This document shows, in pieces, positions 52,310 through 60,187 of a stretch of 64,000 nt of DNA. Under the pieces are notes generated by a model, which saw nothing but the letters and a program-made list of their open reading frames with translations, was not told the origin of the DNA and searched no databases. A program made the position numbers and the translations under genes. Source of the DNA: Novosphingobium sp. NDB2Meth1 (GTDB taxonomy: Bacteria > Pseudomonadota > Alphaproteobacteria > Sphingomonadales > Sphingomonadaceae); the NCBI RefSeq assembly GCF_900117425.1, contig NZ_FPEH01000032.1, positions 372,001 through 436,000 on the forward strand, in the 5' to 3' direction. Each line of letters starts with the position of its first letter. The first letter of the stretch is position 1.

Positions 52310-52722
52310 CAGCCTTCGGGCGACCAGGCTTCGTAGTCGCCGGTGGCGCGTGCCCGCTTGCCGCCACGCTCGAGCGCGCCTTGCGGGCGATAGGCGGCAG
52401 ATGTGCCGGTGGTGTTGGGAGTGAAGTCCACTTCCCAGATGCGCGCCGGGGGCAGGTTGCTTTCGGGCGTGCCGTCGAAATTGCCATGAAGCCAGCCGTG
52501 CCATTCGGCAGGCACGCGGCTCGCGTCATTCGGGCCGTTGTAGATCACCCAGCGGCGTTCGCGCCCGGCGAAAGGGTGGCCCTTCGGATAGGGCTTGCGC
52601 GCGCGGTAATAGGTGTTGCCCTGCGCATCCTGACCGACCTTCACGCCATTACGCGCGCTGTCGAGCATGGTGCCGAAGGTGGCGCCGTCCCACCAGGTGA
52701 AGATCTTGCCGAGGATGCTCAT
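52309..52722 (-). CDS. NADH:ubiquinone oxidoreductase subunit NDUFA12 family
   Basis: 137 residues. Accessory subunit of respiratory complex I, kept in alphaproteobacteria and mitochondria. Recognisable: NTYYRARKPYPKGHPFAGRERRWVIYNGPNDASRVPAEWHGWLHG (in parts YYRARK, RRWVIYNG, VPAEWHGWLH). Full length. Followed by DUF2155 with a one-base overlap. Confidence 0.93.
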   Translation of the reverse strand: MSILGKIFTWWDGATFGTMLDSARNGVKVGQDAQGNTYYRARKPYPKGHPFAGRERRWVIYNGPNDASRVPAEWHGWLHGNFDGTPESNLPPARIWEVDFTPNTTGTSAAYRPQGALERGGKRARATGDYEAWSPEG

Positions 52723-52864
52723 GGAAAGCGCGCTTAGCGTCTCACAGGGGGGCCATGCAAGCACGCGATGCATCGTTCTGGCACGATGGGACCGCATAAG
52801 GGATTGCATTGTGGCCTTGTCTTCATAGTTTGCGCGGGAAAGCCCGTTGCAACAGGATGATAGC

Positions 52865-53902
52865 GTGGCGTGGGAGCACATCGAGATTGCCCGTTTCGGC
52901 GGGCCGGAAGTCCTCCAGCTGGTCACCGAGGACACGCTGCTGGTGCCCGGACCCGGTGAGGTCCGCGTGAAAGTGCTGGCGGCGGGAACCGGCTTTACCG
53001 ACACCTTCATCCGCATGGGCCGCTATCCCGATTTCAAGGGGCCGCTGCCGTTCACGCCCGGGTATGATCTGGTCGGCGTGGTCGATGCATTGGGCGAGGG
53101 CGTGACGGGTCCGGCGGTCGGGACGATGGTCGCGGACATGAGCGTGGTGGGCGGCTACACGCAGTATGCACTGCGGCCTGCGAGTTCGCTGGTGCCGGTA
53201 CCCGAGGGCATCGATCCCGCCGAAGCGGTATGCCTGCCACTGGCCTACATGACCGCATACCAGATGCTGTCGCGCGCCGCCGCAATCGAAGCTGGCGCGA
53301 CGATCCTGGTGATCGGGGCGTCGGGATCGGTCGGCACGGCACTGCTCGATCTGGCGCGGGCGATGGGCCTCAGCGCGATCGGCACCTGTTCAGCAGCGAA
53401 CATGGGCGTGGTCGAGAGCTATGGCGCGCAGGCCATCGACTATCGCGCGGGCGATTTCACCGCTGCCGTGCTGCAGGCCACCGGCGGGCGCGGGGTGGAC
53501 GCGGCGTTCGATGCGATCGGCGGCGCGCATTTCAAGCGCTCGTTCGCCGCGCTGGCCAAGGGCGGCGTGCTGGTCGGCTATGGCTCGCAGACCATGGCGA
53601 CGGGCGGTGAGAGCCTGATCGCGGCGGGGCTGGGTCTGCTGCGCCTCAAGCTGTGGTCGGCGCTCAGTCCGCTGTTCGGCGGGCGGCGCGCGGTGTGGTA
53701 TTCGATTACCGACCGGCGCAAGGCGCATCCTGCACAGTTCGCCGACGACATGGCCAAGCTGCTGAATTGCCTCAAGGAAGGGCGCATCAAGCCAGTCGTC
53801 GCGGACCGCCTGCCGCTCGTCGCCGCCGCCGATGTGCACCGGCGGATCGACAAAGGCGGGCTGGGCGGGAAAGTCGTTCTGCTACCCTGGCAGAGCGCCT
53901 GA
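52865..53902 (+). CDS. Quinone oxidoreductase-like medium-chain dehydrogenase
   Basis: 345 residues, zinc-free MDR: GPGEVRVKVLAAGTGFTDTFIRMGRYP, PGYDLVGVVDALG, LVIGASGSVGTALLDLAR (NADPH-binding). GTG at 52865 with AGGA seven bases before is preferred over the in-frame TTG at 52847. Family reduces quinones or enones with NADPH. Stand-alone gene convergent with DUF192. Confidence 0.87.
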   Translation: MAWEHIEIARFGGPEVLQLVTEDTLLVPGPGEVRVKVLAAGTGFTDTFIRMGRYPDFKGPLPFTPGYDLVGVVDALGEGVTGPAVGTMVADMSVVGGYTQYALRPASSLVPVPEGIDPAEAVCLPLAYMTAYQMLSRAAAIEAGATILVIGASGSVGTALLDLARAMGLSAIGTCSAANMGVVESYGAQAIDYRAGDFTAAVLQATGGRGVDAAFDAIGGAHFKRSFAALAKGGVLVGYGSQTMATGGESLIAAGLGLLRLKLWSALSPLFGGRRAVWYSITDRRKAHPAQFADDMAKLLNCLKEGRIKPVVADRLPLVAAADVHRRIDKGGLGGKVVLLPWQSA

Positions 53903-53903
53903 C

Positions 53904-54419
53904 TTACCAGGTGACCGAATCACCCGGCTTCAGGCCGATCTGCGCCGCGCGCCCGCCATTGAGCTCCAGAACACCTGCCGCATTGCCGAACGCAGGGAGC
54001 GGCTCAAGGTCATAGGGCACGGCATTCGCGGCAATGTTGAGCACCTTGTGGTCCGCGCCGACGAAGATGATGTCGAGCGGGATCACCGTGTTCTTCATCC
54101 AGAAGGCGGCGGGACGGGGCGGGTCCATCGGAAAGATCATGCCCTCGTCCGCGCCCATCGCGGTACGGAACATCAGCCCGCGTTCCTGCTCTGCGGGGCT
54201 GGCGGCGACTTCCACCTTGAACACGTGCGGGCCGCTGGCGGTGGTCACGGTCAGCGGAATGACCTTGAGCCCCGAGACCGGATGAACGGCGGACTGCACG
54301 GTGGCGGCGGTGGTCGCCGTCCCCTGCGCATTCGTCGATCCGGCAGCAAGCGGCGAGCAGCCGACTGCGGCGATCAGCAGCGCAAGGCTGGCGGCCCTAT
54401 TCCAGATCGTCTTCGGCAT
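53904..54419 (-). CDS. DUF192 lipoprotein
   Basis: 171 residues from the ATG at 54419 (overlapping recX by 23 bases). Lipobox IAAVGC (Cys19), then the DUF192 core: FKVEVAASPAEQERGLMFR, GMIFPMDPPRPAAFWMKNT, PLDIIFVGADHKVLNIAANAVP. Small beta-barrel protein of unknown function, anchored in the envelope. The longer frame upstream (14 codons) lies inside recX and is not needed. Confidence 0.9.
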   Translation of the reverse strand: MPKTIWNRAASLALLIAAVGCSPLAAGSTNAQGTATTAATVQSAVHPVSGLKVIPLTVTTASGPHVFKVEVAASPAEQERGLMFRTAMGADEGMIFPMDPPRPAAFWMKNTVIPLDIIFVGADHKVLNIAANAVPYDLEPLPAFGNAAGVLELNGGRAAQIGLKPGDSVTW

Positions 54420-54993
54420 GTTCGTCAGCCCATTCTTCGAGGTCATCAAGGTCCCGCGCATCCATTACCCGGCGCACATGGTCAAGCCCATGCCCCGCGC
54501 GAAGGTAGGCCGCGAGGTGTTTGCGGCGCACGGCAGGATCAAGGCAGGGTTCAGCTGAATAGGGCCAGAACCGCTTGCGCCGGGCGAAGGCCATGACGGC
54601 ATGGCGGCGCTCGGTCTCGCTCCCGCGTGCGGCGGCGCGCAAGGGTGCGGCGATCCCGTCATGGTCCAGCGCGGTCTCGATCCGCCGCGCGCCATAGCCG
54701 CGCCGCCTGAGCCCCTCGCCCTTGGCAGCGGCATAGGCAGCATCGTCGACATAGCGCCGCTCCGTCATGCGTGCGACAACGGCAGCGACATCCGGCGGGA
54801 CCTCCTCCGCCCAGCCGCGCTCGCGCAACTTGCGCTTGAGGTACGTCGAAAGGCGCCCTGAACTTGTCGCAAACCGGGCTACATAGGTCAGCGCCAGCGC
54901 ATCGAGTGCGGGGCTATCCAGCGGAGGCGGAAGGCTTTTCTGCCGCGTCCCGCCGGCTCGGCCCGACGCGCGTCCAGAACTCGTTAACGACAT
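54397..54993 (-). CDS. recX: Regulatory protein RecX family
   Basis: 198 residues. Helical-repeat inhibitor or modulator of RecA filaments. LSTYLKRKLRERG, VARMTERRYVDDAAYAAAKGEGLRRRGYGARRIETAL (in parts) are the RecX repeats. N-terminal 30 residues are low-complexity. recA is not close by; in this order it precedes a DUF192 gene, as seen in other sphingomonads. Confidence 0.85.
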   Translation of the reverse strand: MSLTSSGRASGRAGGTRQKSLPPPLDSPALDALALTYVARFATSSGRLSTYLKRKLRERGWAEEVPPDVAAVVARMTERRYVDDAAYAAAKGEGLRRRGYGARRIETALDHDGIAAPLRAAARGSETERRHAVMAFARRKRFWPYSAEPCLDPAVRRKHLAAYLRAGHGLDHVRRVMDARDLDDLEEWADEHAEDDLE

Positions 54994-55031
54994 GCCACAT
55001 TCGTGCCACAGTCCCGGCTAAATGGGAACAT

Positions 55032-55049
55032 CCCGCAAGTTGCTGCGGG
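55032..55049. promoter_or_regulatory. Inverted repeat upstream of the fatty acyl-AMP ligase
   Basis: CCCGCA (55032-55037), loop AGTTGC, TGCGGG (55044-55049) 60 bases before the ligase ATG. Could be an operator or a leader hairpin; too short for certainty. Confidence 0.25.
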
Positions 55050-55110
55050 TACGGAACAGGCCGTTTTGGCCCCATTTCGCAAGCAACCAGACCAATAAAC
55101 GGGGTAACGC

Positions 55111-56868
55111 ATGACTGTCCTGGAAGCCGCCACCAAGGCCGCTCTGGTTCCTACGCCCAACGATGATGGGCGTCCGCGTCGGTTCGCCGATTTCAGCACC
55201 TTCTGCGATGCGCTCGACTTCGCTGCGGAAGGCGCCTGCGGGCTGAATTTCCACGACGCGCGCGGCACGCTGGCCCGCGTCTATCCCTATGCCGAACTGC
55301 GCGCCGATGCGCTGGTCGCCGCGCGCCGGCTGATCGCGATGGGTGTGCAGCCGGGCGACCGCATTGCCCTGATCGCCGAGACCGGCCCCGATTTCGCCGC
55401 GCTGTTCTGCGGCGCGATGTATGCCGGCGCCTGGCCGGTGCCGCTGCCGTTGCCGACCAGCTTCGGCGGCAAGGAGAACTATATCGACCAGCTGGTCGTG
55501 CAGATCACCAGCTCGGACCCGGCCATGCTCGTCTACCCCGACGAGATTGCTGCGATTTGCGCGGCGGCGGCTGAGCGCTGCGGCTGCAAGGGCTTGACCT
55601 GGCTGGAGTTCGCCGCCGCTGCCGAACCGTCGGACGCGCCGCTGCCGACGCCCGATCCGGACGCGATTTCCTATCTCCAGTATTCAAGCGGCTCGACCCG
55701 CTTCCCGCACGGCGTCGCCGTAACCCACCGCGCGCTGCTGGCGAACCTTGCCGGCCATTCCAACGGCATGTCGTTCCAGCCCGGCGACCGCGCGGTGAGC
55801 TGGCTGCCGTGGTACCACGACATGGGCCTTGTCGGCTGCTTCCTCTCGCTGATCGCCAACCAGGTCTCGGCCGACTACCTCAAGACCGAGGATTTCGCGC
55901 GGCGTCCGCTGGCGTGGCTCGACCTCATCAGCCGCAACAAGGGCACCACGCTCTCCTATTCGCCGACCTTCGGCTACGACATCTGTGCCCGCCGCATCTC
56001 GAGCCAGAGCAACGTGGCCGAGCGCTTCGACCTGTCGCGCTGGCGCGTGGCGGGCAACGGCGCGGACATGATCCGGCCAGATGTGATGCAGAGCTTCGTC
56101 AACGCCTTCGCCGACGCGGGCTTCAAGGCGAGCGCGTTCCTGCCGAGCTATGGGCTTGCCGAGGCGACCCTTGCTGTCACGCTGATGCCGCCGGGCGAAG
56201 GCATCCGCGTCGAACTCGTCGAGGAAGAGCGCCTTTCCGGCACGCCGCGCGATCTTTCGCGCCCGGCCCGCTACCGCGCGATCGTCAACTGCGGCGTGCC
56301 CGTGCGCGGCATGGAAGTTCAGGTGCGCGGCGAGCATGGCGAGGCGCTCGCCCACCACCATATCGGCAAGGTGTGGTGCCGCGGCACTTCAGTGATGCAC
56401 TCCTACTTCCGGGATCCGGAAGCGACCGAGGCCTGCCTGGTGGGCGGCTGGCTCGATACCGGCGACATGGGCTACCTCAACGAGGAGGGCTACCTGTTCA
56501 TCGTCGGCCGGGCGAAGGACATGATCATCATCAACGGCAAGAACCACTGGCCGCAGGATATCGAGTGGGCGGTGGAGCAGCTGCCCGGCTTCCACCAGGG
56601 CGATATTGCCGCGTTCTCGGTGGAGACGGAAAGCGGCGAGGAAACCCCGGCTGTGCTCGTCCACTGCCGCGTTTCCGATCCCGAAGAGCGCGTAAAGCTG
56701 CGCGAGGCGATCCGCGACAAGGTTCGCGCGATCACCGGCATGAATTGCGTGATCGAACTCGTGCCGCCGCGCACGCTGCCGCGCACCAGCTCGGGCAAAC
56801 TCAGCCGCGCGAAGGCGAAAAAGCAGTATCTGAGCGGCGAGATAGAGCCTTACAGCCTGGCGGCGTGA
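55111..56868 (+). CDS. Fatty acyl-AMP ligase (FAAL-type)
   Basis: 585 residues. Acyl-AMP ligase: phosphate loop YSSGSTRFPHGV, SYGLAEATLAV (A5), WLDTGDMGYLNEEGYLFIVGR (A7-A8, in parts), catalytic Lys in TSSGKLSRAK. It lacks the phosphopantetheine/CoA segment; FAALs carry an insertion that stops CoA use, and SADYLKTEDFARRPLAWLDLI matches the FAAL branch. Activated fatty acid would be passed to an acyl carrier protein; in Caulobacter and sphingomonads a similar ligase feeds sphingolipid synthesis. No partner ACP is beside it here. Confidence 0.85.
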   Translation: MTVLEAATKAALVPTPNDDGRPRRFADFSTFCDALDFAAEGACGLNFHDARGTLARVYPYAELRADALVAARRLIAMGVQPGDRIALIAETGPDFAALFCGAMYAGAWPVPLPLPTSFGGKENYIDQLVVQITSSDPAMLVYPDEIAAICAAAAERCGCKGLTWLEFAAAAEPSDAPLPTPDPDAISYLQYSSGSTRFPHGVAVTHRALLANLAGHSNGMSFQPGDRAVSWLPWYHDMGLVGCFLSLIANQVSADYLKTEDFARRPLAWLDLISRNKGTTLSYSPTFGYDICARRISSQSNVAERFDLSRWRVAGNGADMIRPDVMQSFVNAFADAGFKASAFLPSYGLAEATLAVTLMPPGEGIRVELVEEERLSGTPRDLSRPARYRAIVNCGVPVRGMEVQVRGEHGEALAHHHIGKVWCRGTSVMHSYFRDPEATEACLVGGWLDTGDMGYLNEEGYLFIVGRAKDMIIINGKNHWPQDIEWAVEQLPGFHQGDIAAFSVETESGEETPAVLVHCRVSDPEERVKLREAIRDKVRAITGMNCVIELVPPRTLPRTSSGKLSRAKAKKQYLSGEIEPYSLAA

Positions 56869-56906
56869 GGCGGCGGGCGAATCCAGCTTCGGACTTTGCC
56901 CAACAC

Positions 56907-56982
56907 CCGCTCATGCTGAGCTTGTCGAAGCATCGTGTCCAGCGGTTGCGCCAGCACTCTTCGACAAGCTCGGGGTGAGCGG
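56907..56982. repeat. REP-like palindromic element
   Basis: Arms CCGCTCATGCTGAGCTTGTCGAAG and CTTCGACAAGCTCGGGGTGAGCGG (56907-56930 and 56959-56982) are 24 bases each with few mismatches, 28 bases apart, in the gap between the ligase and the PHA-granule gene. The core AGCTTGTCGAAG is the same type as at 40.9 kb. It lies between convergent genes and can serve as a bidirectional terminator. Confidence 0.7.
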
Positions 56983-57014
56983 TCTCGTATTTGGGCCTGC
57001 TTGATTGCAGTCCC

Positions 57015-57320
57015 TTAGCCGACCAGTTTCTCGCCCTTCTCGCGCACGGCGCTTTCGATCATCCGCCGAGCGAAGCCTGCACCGGCGGGGATCTCGACTT
57101 CGAAATCGAGCGAGGCTTCGGTGACCGTCGCGCTGCAGGGGATCGTGTAGCCCATTGCGCTGACGACAAGAGCCAGCGTGTCTTCGTCGGCCCAGCTGGT
57201 TTCGACGGTGGCGAGGCTGCCAAGCATGCCCTTGGCCTTGTCTTCCGCCTGCCCCAGCCGCGCGGTTATGCGGCGGCGCAGTTCGTCCTTGCCGAGGGTG
57301 TGGGGGATCGAGACGCGCAT
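57015..57320 (-). CDS. Polyhydroxyalkanoic acid system family protein
   Basis: 101 residues. VSIPHTLGKDELRRRI, FDVEI-like DFEVEIPAG and the C-terminal helix ARRMIESAVREKG match the PHA_gran_rgn family (small START/SRPBCC-like proteins often near PHA genes). Function unknown. One-base overlap with the preceding XpaC-like gene. Confidence 0.85.
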   Translation of the reverse strand: MRVSIPHTLGKDELRRRITARLGQAEDKAKGMLGSLATVETSWADEDTLALVVSAMGYTIPCSATVTEASLDFEVEIPAGAGFARRMIESAVREKGEKLVG

Positions 57321-58090
57321 CAGCTTTCCGTTTTGGGTGCTGTCAGTTGGGGTGCGGCTTGCTCCAACCCGTCGCCGTACTTGTAATCGAGGAACCGTCC
57401 GCGCACTGCGAGGGCATCGAGATCACCTGCCGCAAGCTGGCGCGTGACGGCATCGATTTCCGCGCTGATCTTGCCGAGGCCGTCGGCGAGCTGCTGATCG
57501 GCCGTCCGCCCGTCACGTTGTTCGCGGCGCAAGTTTGCGGGGATGCGGCGATAGCTTTCGACCATCCCTGGCAAGTGTTCGCCCACCAGCTTGCGCACTT
57601 CGGCCACGGCGGGTTCGGCGGGATCGACGCCTTCCAGCTGGACGCCGAGGCCATCGAGCTGGACGCCGATCTGGTCGATGAGGTTCACCGCAGGAGCCGG
57701 GAGTGCTGGCCGCTGGGCTTCGAGCCAGAGCTCGGTCCGGGCGACCATCGAGCGGACGTCGCCCCGGTTGAGCATGCCGAGTTCGGGCACTTTCATGCGC
57801 GGGAAAGTGCCGAGCAAGGTGAGCGCGGCAACGATGGCAAGGAAGGTGACGACAATACCGGTGAAGCCGATGCCATCGATCACGAGGCCGGTGACGAGCG
57901 CGGCGAACAGGATACCCATCACCGCAAAGGCCATGCGCGCGGCCTTGCGCAGCATGTGCAGGCGCTTCAGTTCGGCCGATCGCCGACCGATGGACTTGCC
58001 GCCCACGCGCCGCCCGCCCGCCTGCTGGCGCTGCAGGCTGGCGCGCGCTTCGGCGAGGATGCGGCTGCTGTCGCTCGCGGTCTCCGCCAT
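57320..58090 (-). CDS. XpaC-like (5-bromo-4-chloroindolyl phosphate hydrolysis family) membrane protein
   Basis: 256 residues; two hydrophobic segments (about 50-95: MAFAVMGILFAALVTGLVID and IVVTFLAIVAALTLLG) and long helical C-terminal part. XpaC-type proteins are regularly encoded beside telA, as here, 7 bases after it. Role unknown; the family name comes from a Bacillus screen. The call depends mainly on the telA neighbour and on the two-helix pattern. Confidence 0.7.
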   Translation of the reverse strand: MAETASDSSRILAEARASLQRQQAGGRRVGGKSIGRRSAELKRLHMLRKAARMAFAVMGILFAALVTGLVIDGIGFTGIVVTFLAIVAALTLLGTFPRMKVPELGMLNRGDVRSMVARTELWLEAQRPALPAPAVNLIDQIGVQLDGLGVQLEGVDPAEPAVAEVRKLVGEHLPGMVESYRRIPANLRREQRDGRTADQQLADGLGKISAEIDAVTRQLAAGDLDALAVRGRFLDYKYGDGLEQAAPQLTAPKTES

Positions 58091-58097
58091 GGGAAGG

Positions 58098-59303
58098 TCA
58101 GCCTTCGAGGCTCAGCAGCGGTGACGTGGCGCCGCCTTCCAGCTTGGCCTGCGATGCGCCTTCCGCGCGGGCGATATAACCCTTGGACTTCTCGACTTCG
58201 CCCGAGAGCGTGTCGACCGTCTGCTTCATTGCATCCAATGCCTTGAGCTTGAAGGTGTCGATGGTGTCCATCGTCTCATAGATGTTCTGGAAGGCGCGCT
58301 GGAGGGTTTCGAGCGGGATCGTGCTCGACGCGGCCATTTCGTGGATCTTGCCGGTCTGCTCGCGCAGCAGCTTGCCGGTAGAATCGATGATGTTCGCGGT
58401 CGTCGTGTTGAGCGCGGTGATCTGCGAGAGGACGAGGCGCTGGTTGGTCATCGCCTGCGCGACGGTGACGGCGGTGCGCAGCGCGGCGACCGTCGTCGTC
58501 CCGGCACGGTCGACGCCCTTCACCAGCTCGACATTGTTCTTCTTGACCAGATCGAGCGCGAGGTAGCCCTGCACGGTGACCGCCATCTGCGTCAGCAGGT
58601 CCTGCGTGCGCTGGCGGGTGTAGAACAGCGCGGATTCGCGGATCGGCTTGGCCTTGGCTGGATCGGTATGGTCAAGATCGTTTGCCGCGTCTTCCAGCTT
58701 CTGGTCGAGCACCTTGGAGATGTGGATCATCTGCTCGAGATTGCCCATGGCCTCCCACAACTTGCCGCGCTCGACGTCGATCGCGGCGTTGTCCATCAGG
58801 AGCTCGTCCTTGCCCGAGGCGAGGCGGTCGAGGATCGCCTTGATGTGGCCTTGCGAGGATGTGTAGCTGTCGAAGTAATTCTTCAGTTTGTTGCCGAAGG
58901 GGATGATGCCGAGGATCTTGCGGGGCGCGGAAAGATTGCCTTGCCGGCCCGGATCAAGCTCTTCCACCGTGCGGCGCAGCGCGGCGAGATCGGCGCCGAC
59001 ACCCGAATCCTTGTCCATCGCGCGGACCGGCCGGTCAAGGAAGCGGTTCGACATGCCCGCCGCCGCCGCGATTTCCTTGCGGCCCATGTTGGAGAGCTGA
59101 TCGACGCGCTTGCCGAATTCGGGGCTCGCCGCATCCTGCGCGACAAGGTCCGCCACAAAGGCTTCGGCGCGGGCTTCGAGCTTGGACTTGGTGTCGTCCG
59201 TGACCGGCACCAGCCCGGCGGCCTGCGTGGGCGCGACCACGGGCACGGGATCCGGCGGGGTGAGAGTGATCGGCGAAACTGTGTCGGTCGATTGGCTGGC
59301 CAT
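58098..59303 (-). CDS. TelA family toxic-anion resistance protein
   Basis: 401 residues, mostly alpha-helical: LSNMGRKEIAAAAGMSNRFLDRPV, NYFDSYTSSQGHIKAILDRLASGKDELLMDNAAIDVER (in parts), HTDPAKAKPIRESALFYTRQR and NTTTANIIDSTGKLL. All typical of TelA, associated with tellurite and nisin-type stress resistance in some bacteria. The ATG at 59303 starts MASQSTDT; upstream open frame is not conserved. First gene of the telA-xpaC-PHA-like run. Confidence 0.9.
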   Translation of the reverse strand: MASQSTDTVSPITLTPPDPVPVVAPTQAAGLVPVTDDTKSKLEARAEAFVADLVAQDAASPEFGKRVDQLSNMGRKEIAAAAGMSNRFLDRPVRAMDKDSGVGADLAALRRTVEELDPGRQGNLSAPRKILGIIPFGNKLKNYFDSYTSSQGHIKAILDRLASGKDELLMDNAAIDVERGKLWEAMGNLEQMIHISKVLDQKLEDAANDLDHTDPAKAKPIRESALFYTRQRTQDLLTQMAVTVQGYLALDLVKKNNVELVKGVDRAGTTTVAALRTAVTVAQAMTNQRLVLSQITALNTTTANIIDSTGKLLREQTGKIHEMAASSTIPLETLQRAFQNIYETMDTIDTFKLKALDAMKQTVDTLSGEVEKSKGYIARAEGASQAKLEGGATSPLLSLEG

Positions 59304-59449
59304 GGCGTGACGTCTCATTCCCGGGTGGGCGATTGTAGACGCAATGTGGCGTGCCCGGTGCCGCTTCGCAAGCTGTATTGGCGGGATAATACAGCGCATG
59401 CCTTTTGGGCCTGCTCGACACGAGCGGCGGGGAAGGCCAAGCCGGGACG

Positions 59450-60181
59450 ATGAATGCACCCTCCCCGCCCTTGCGTTGCGCTGTCTTTGGAGCCTCCGGC
59501 GGCATTGGCCGGGCCCTCGCTGAAGGACTGGCAGCGCGCGGCGATGTGGGCGAAGTGCATGCCGGATCACGTGGGGGGCAGGCGCCGATTGGAGAAAAGC
59601 TGCGGCCCTTTGCCTTCGATCTCACGGACGAGGCCAGCATAGCGGCGGCCTGCGCCGGGATCGGCGGACCGCTCGATCTGGTGCTGATCGCGACGGGCCG
59701 GTTGACGCGGATGGACGGGACTGGCCCGGAGAAGTCGTACCGTGCGTTGAGCGGCGACGGGATGGCTGAACTCTTCGCCGTCAACACCATCGGCCCGGCA
59801 CTCATCGCCAAGCATGCGTTGCCGCTGCTGCGGCGTGACGGGCGCGCGGTGTTTGCGGTGATTTCGGCGCGGGTGGGTTCGATTTCGGACAACCGGCTGG
59901 GGGGCTGGCATGCCTACCGGATGAGCAAGGCGGCGCTCAACATGCTGGTGAAGAACCTCGCGCTCGAACTGGCGCGGACGCACCCGCAGGCCGTGGCGGT
60001 GACCTTGCATCCGGGGACGGTGGACACCGCGCTTTCGGCCCCGTTCCAGCGCGGGGTGGCTGAGGGCAAGCTGTTTACGCCGGCGTTTTCGGCGGGAGCG
60101 CTGCTGGGGGTGCTGGACGGGCTTACGCCGGCGGACGGCGGGGGGCTGTTTGCATGGGATGGGGTGCGGGTGCCGTTCTGA
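59450..60181 (+). CDS. Short-chain dehydrogenase/reductase
   Basis: 243 residues. CAVFGASGGIGRALAEGL (NADP-binding), LIATGRL, and the active site Ser-Ala with YRMSKAALNML (Tyr-x-x-x-Lys). Similar to the YgfF/csgA-like C-factor group. Start at 59450 behind GGGACG. Substrate unknown. Convergent with recQ, 6 bases apart. Confidence 0.9.
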   Translation: MNAPSPPLRCAVFGASGGIGRALAEGLAARGDVGEVHAGSRGGQAPIGEKLRPFAFDLTDEASIAAACAGIGGPLDLVLIATGRLTRMDGTGPEKSYRALSGDGMAELFAVNTIGPALIAKHALPLLRRDGRAVFAVISARVGSISDNRLGGWHAYRMSKAALNMLVKNLALELARTHPQAVAVTLHPGTVDTALSAPFQRGVAEGKLFTPAFSAGALLGVLDGLTPADGGGLFAWDGVRVPF

Positions 60182-60187
60182 ACCGGC

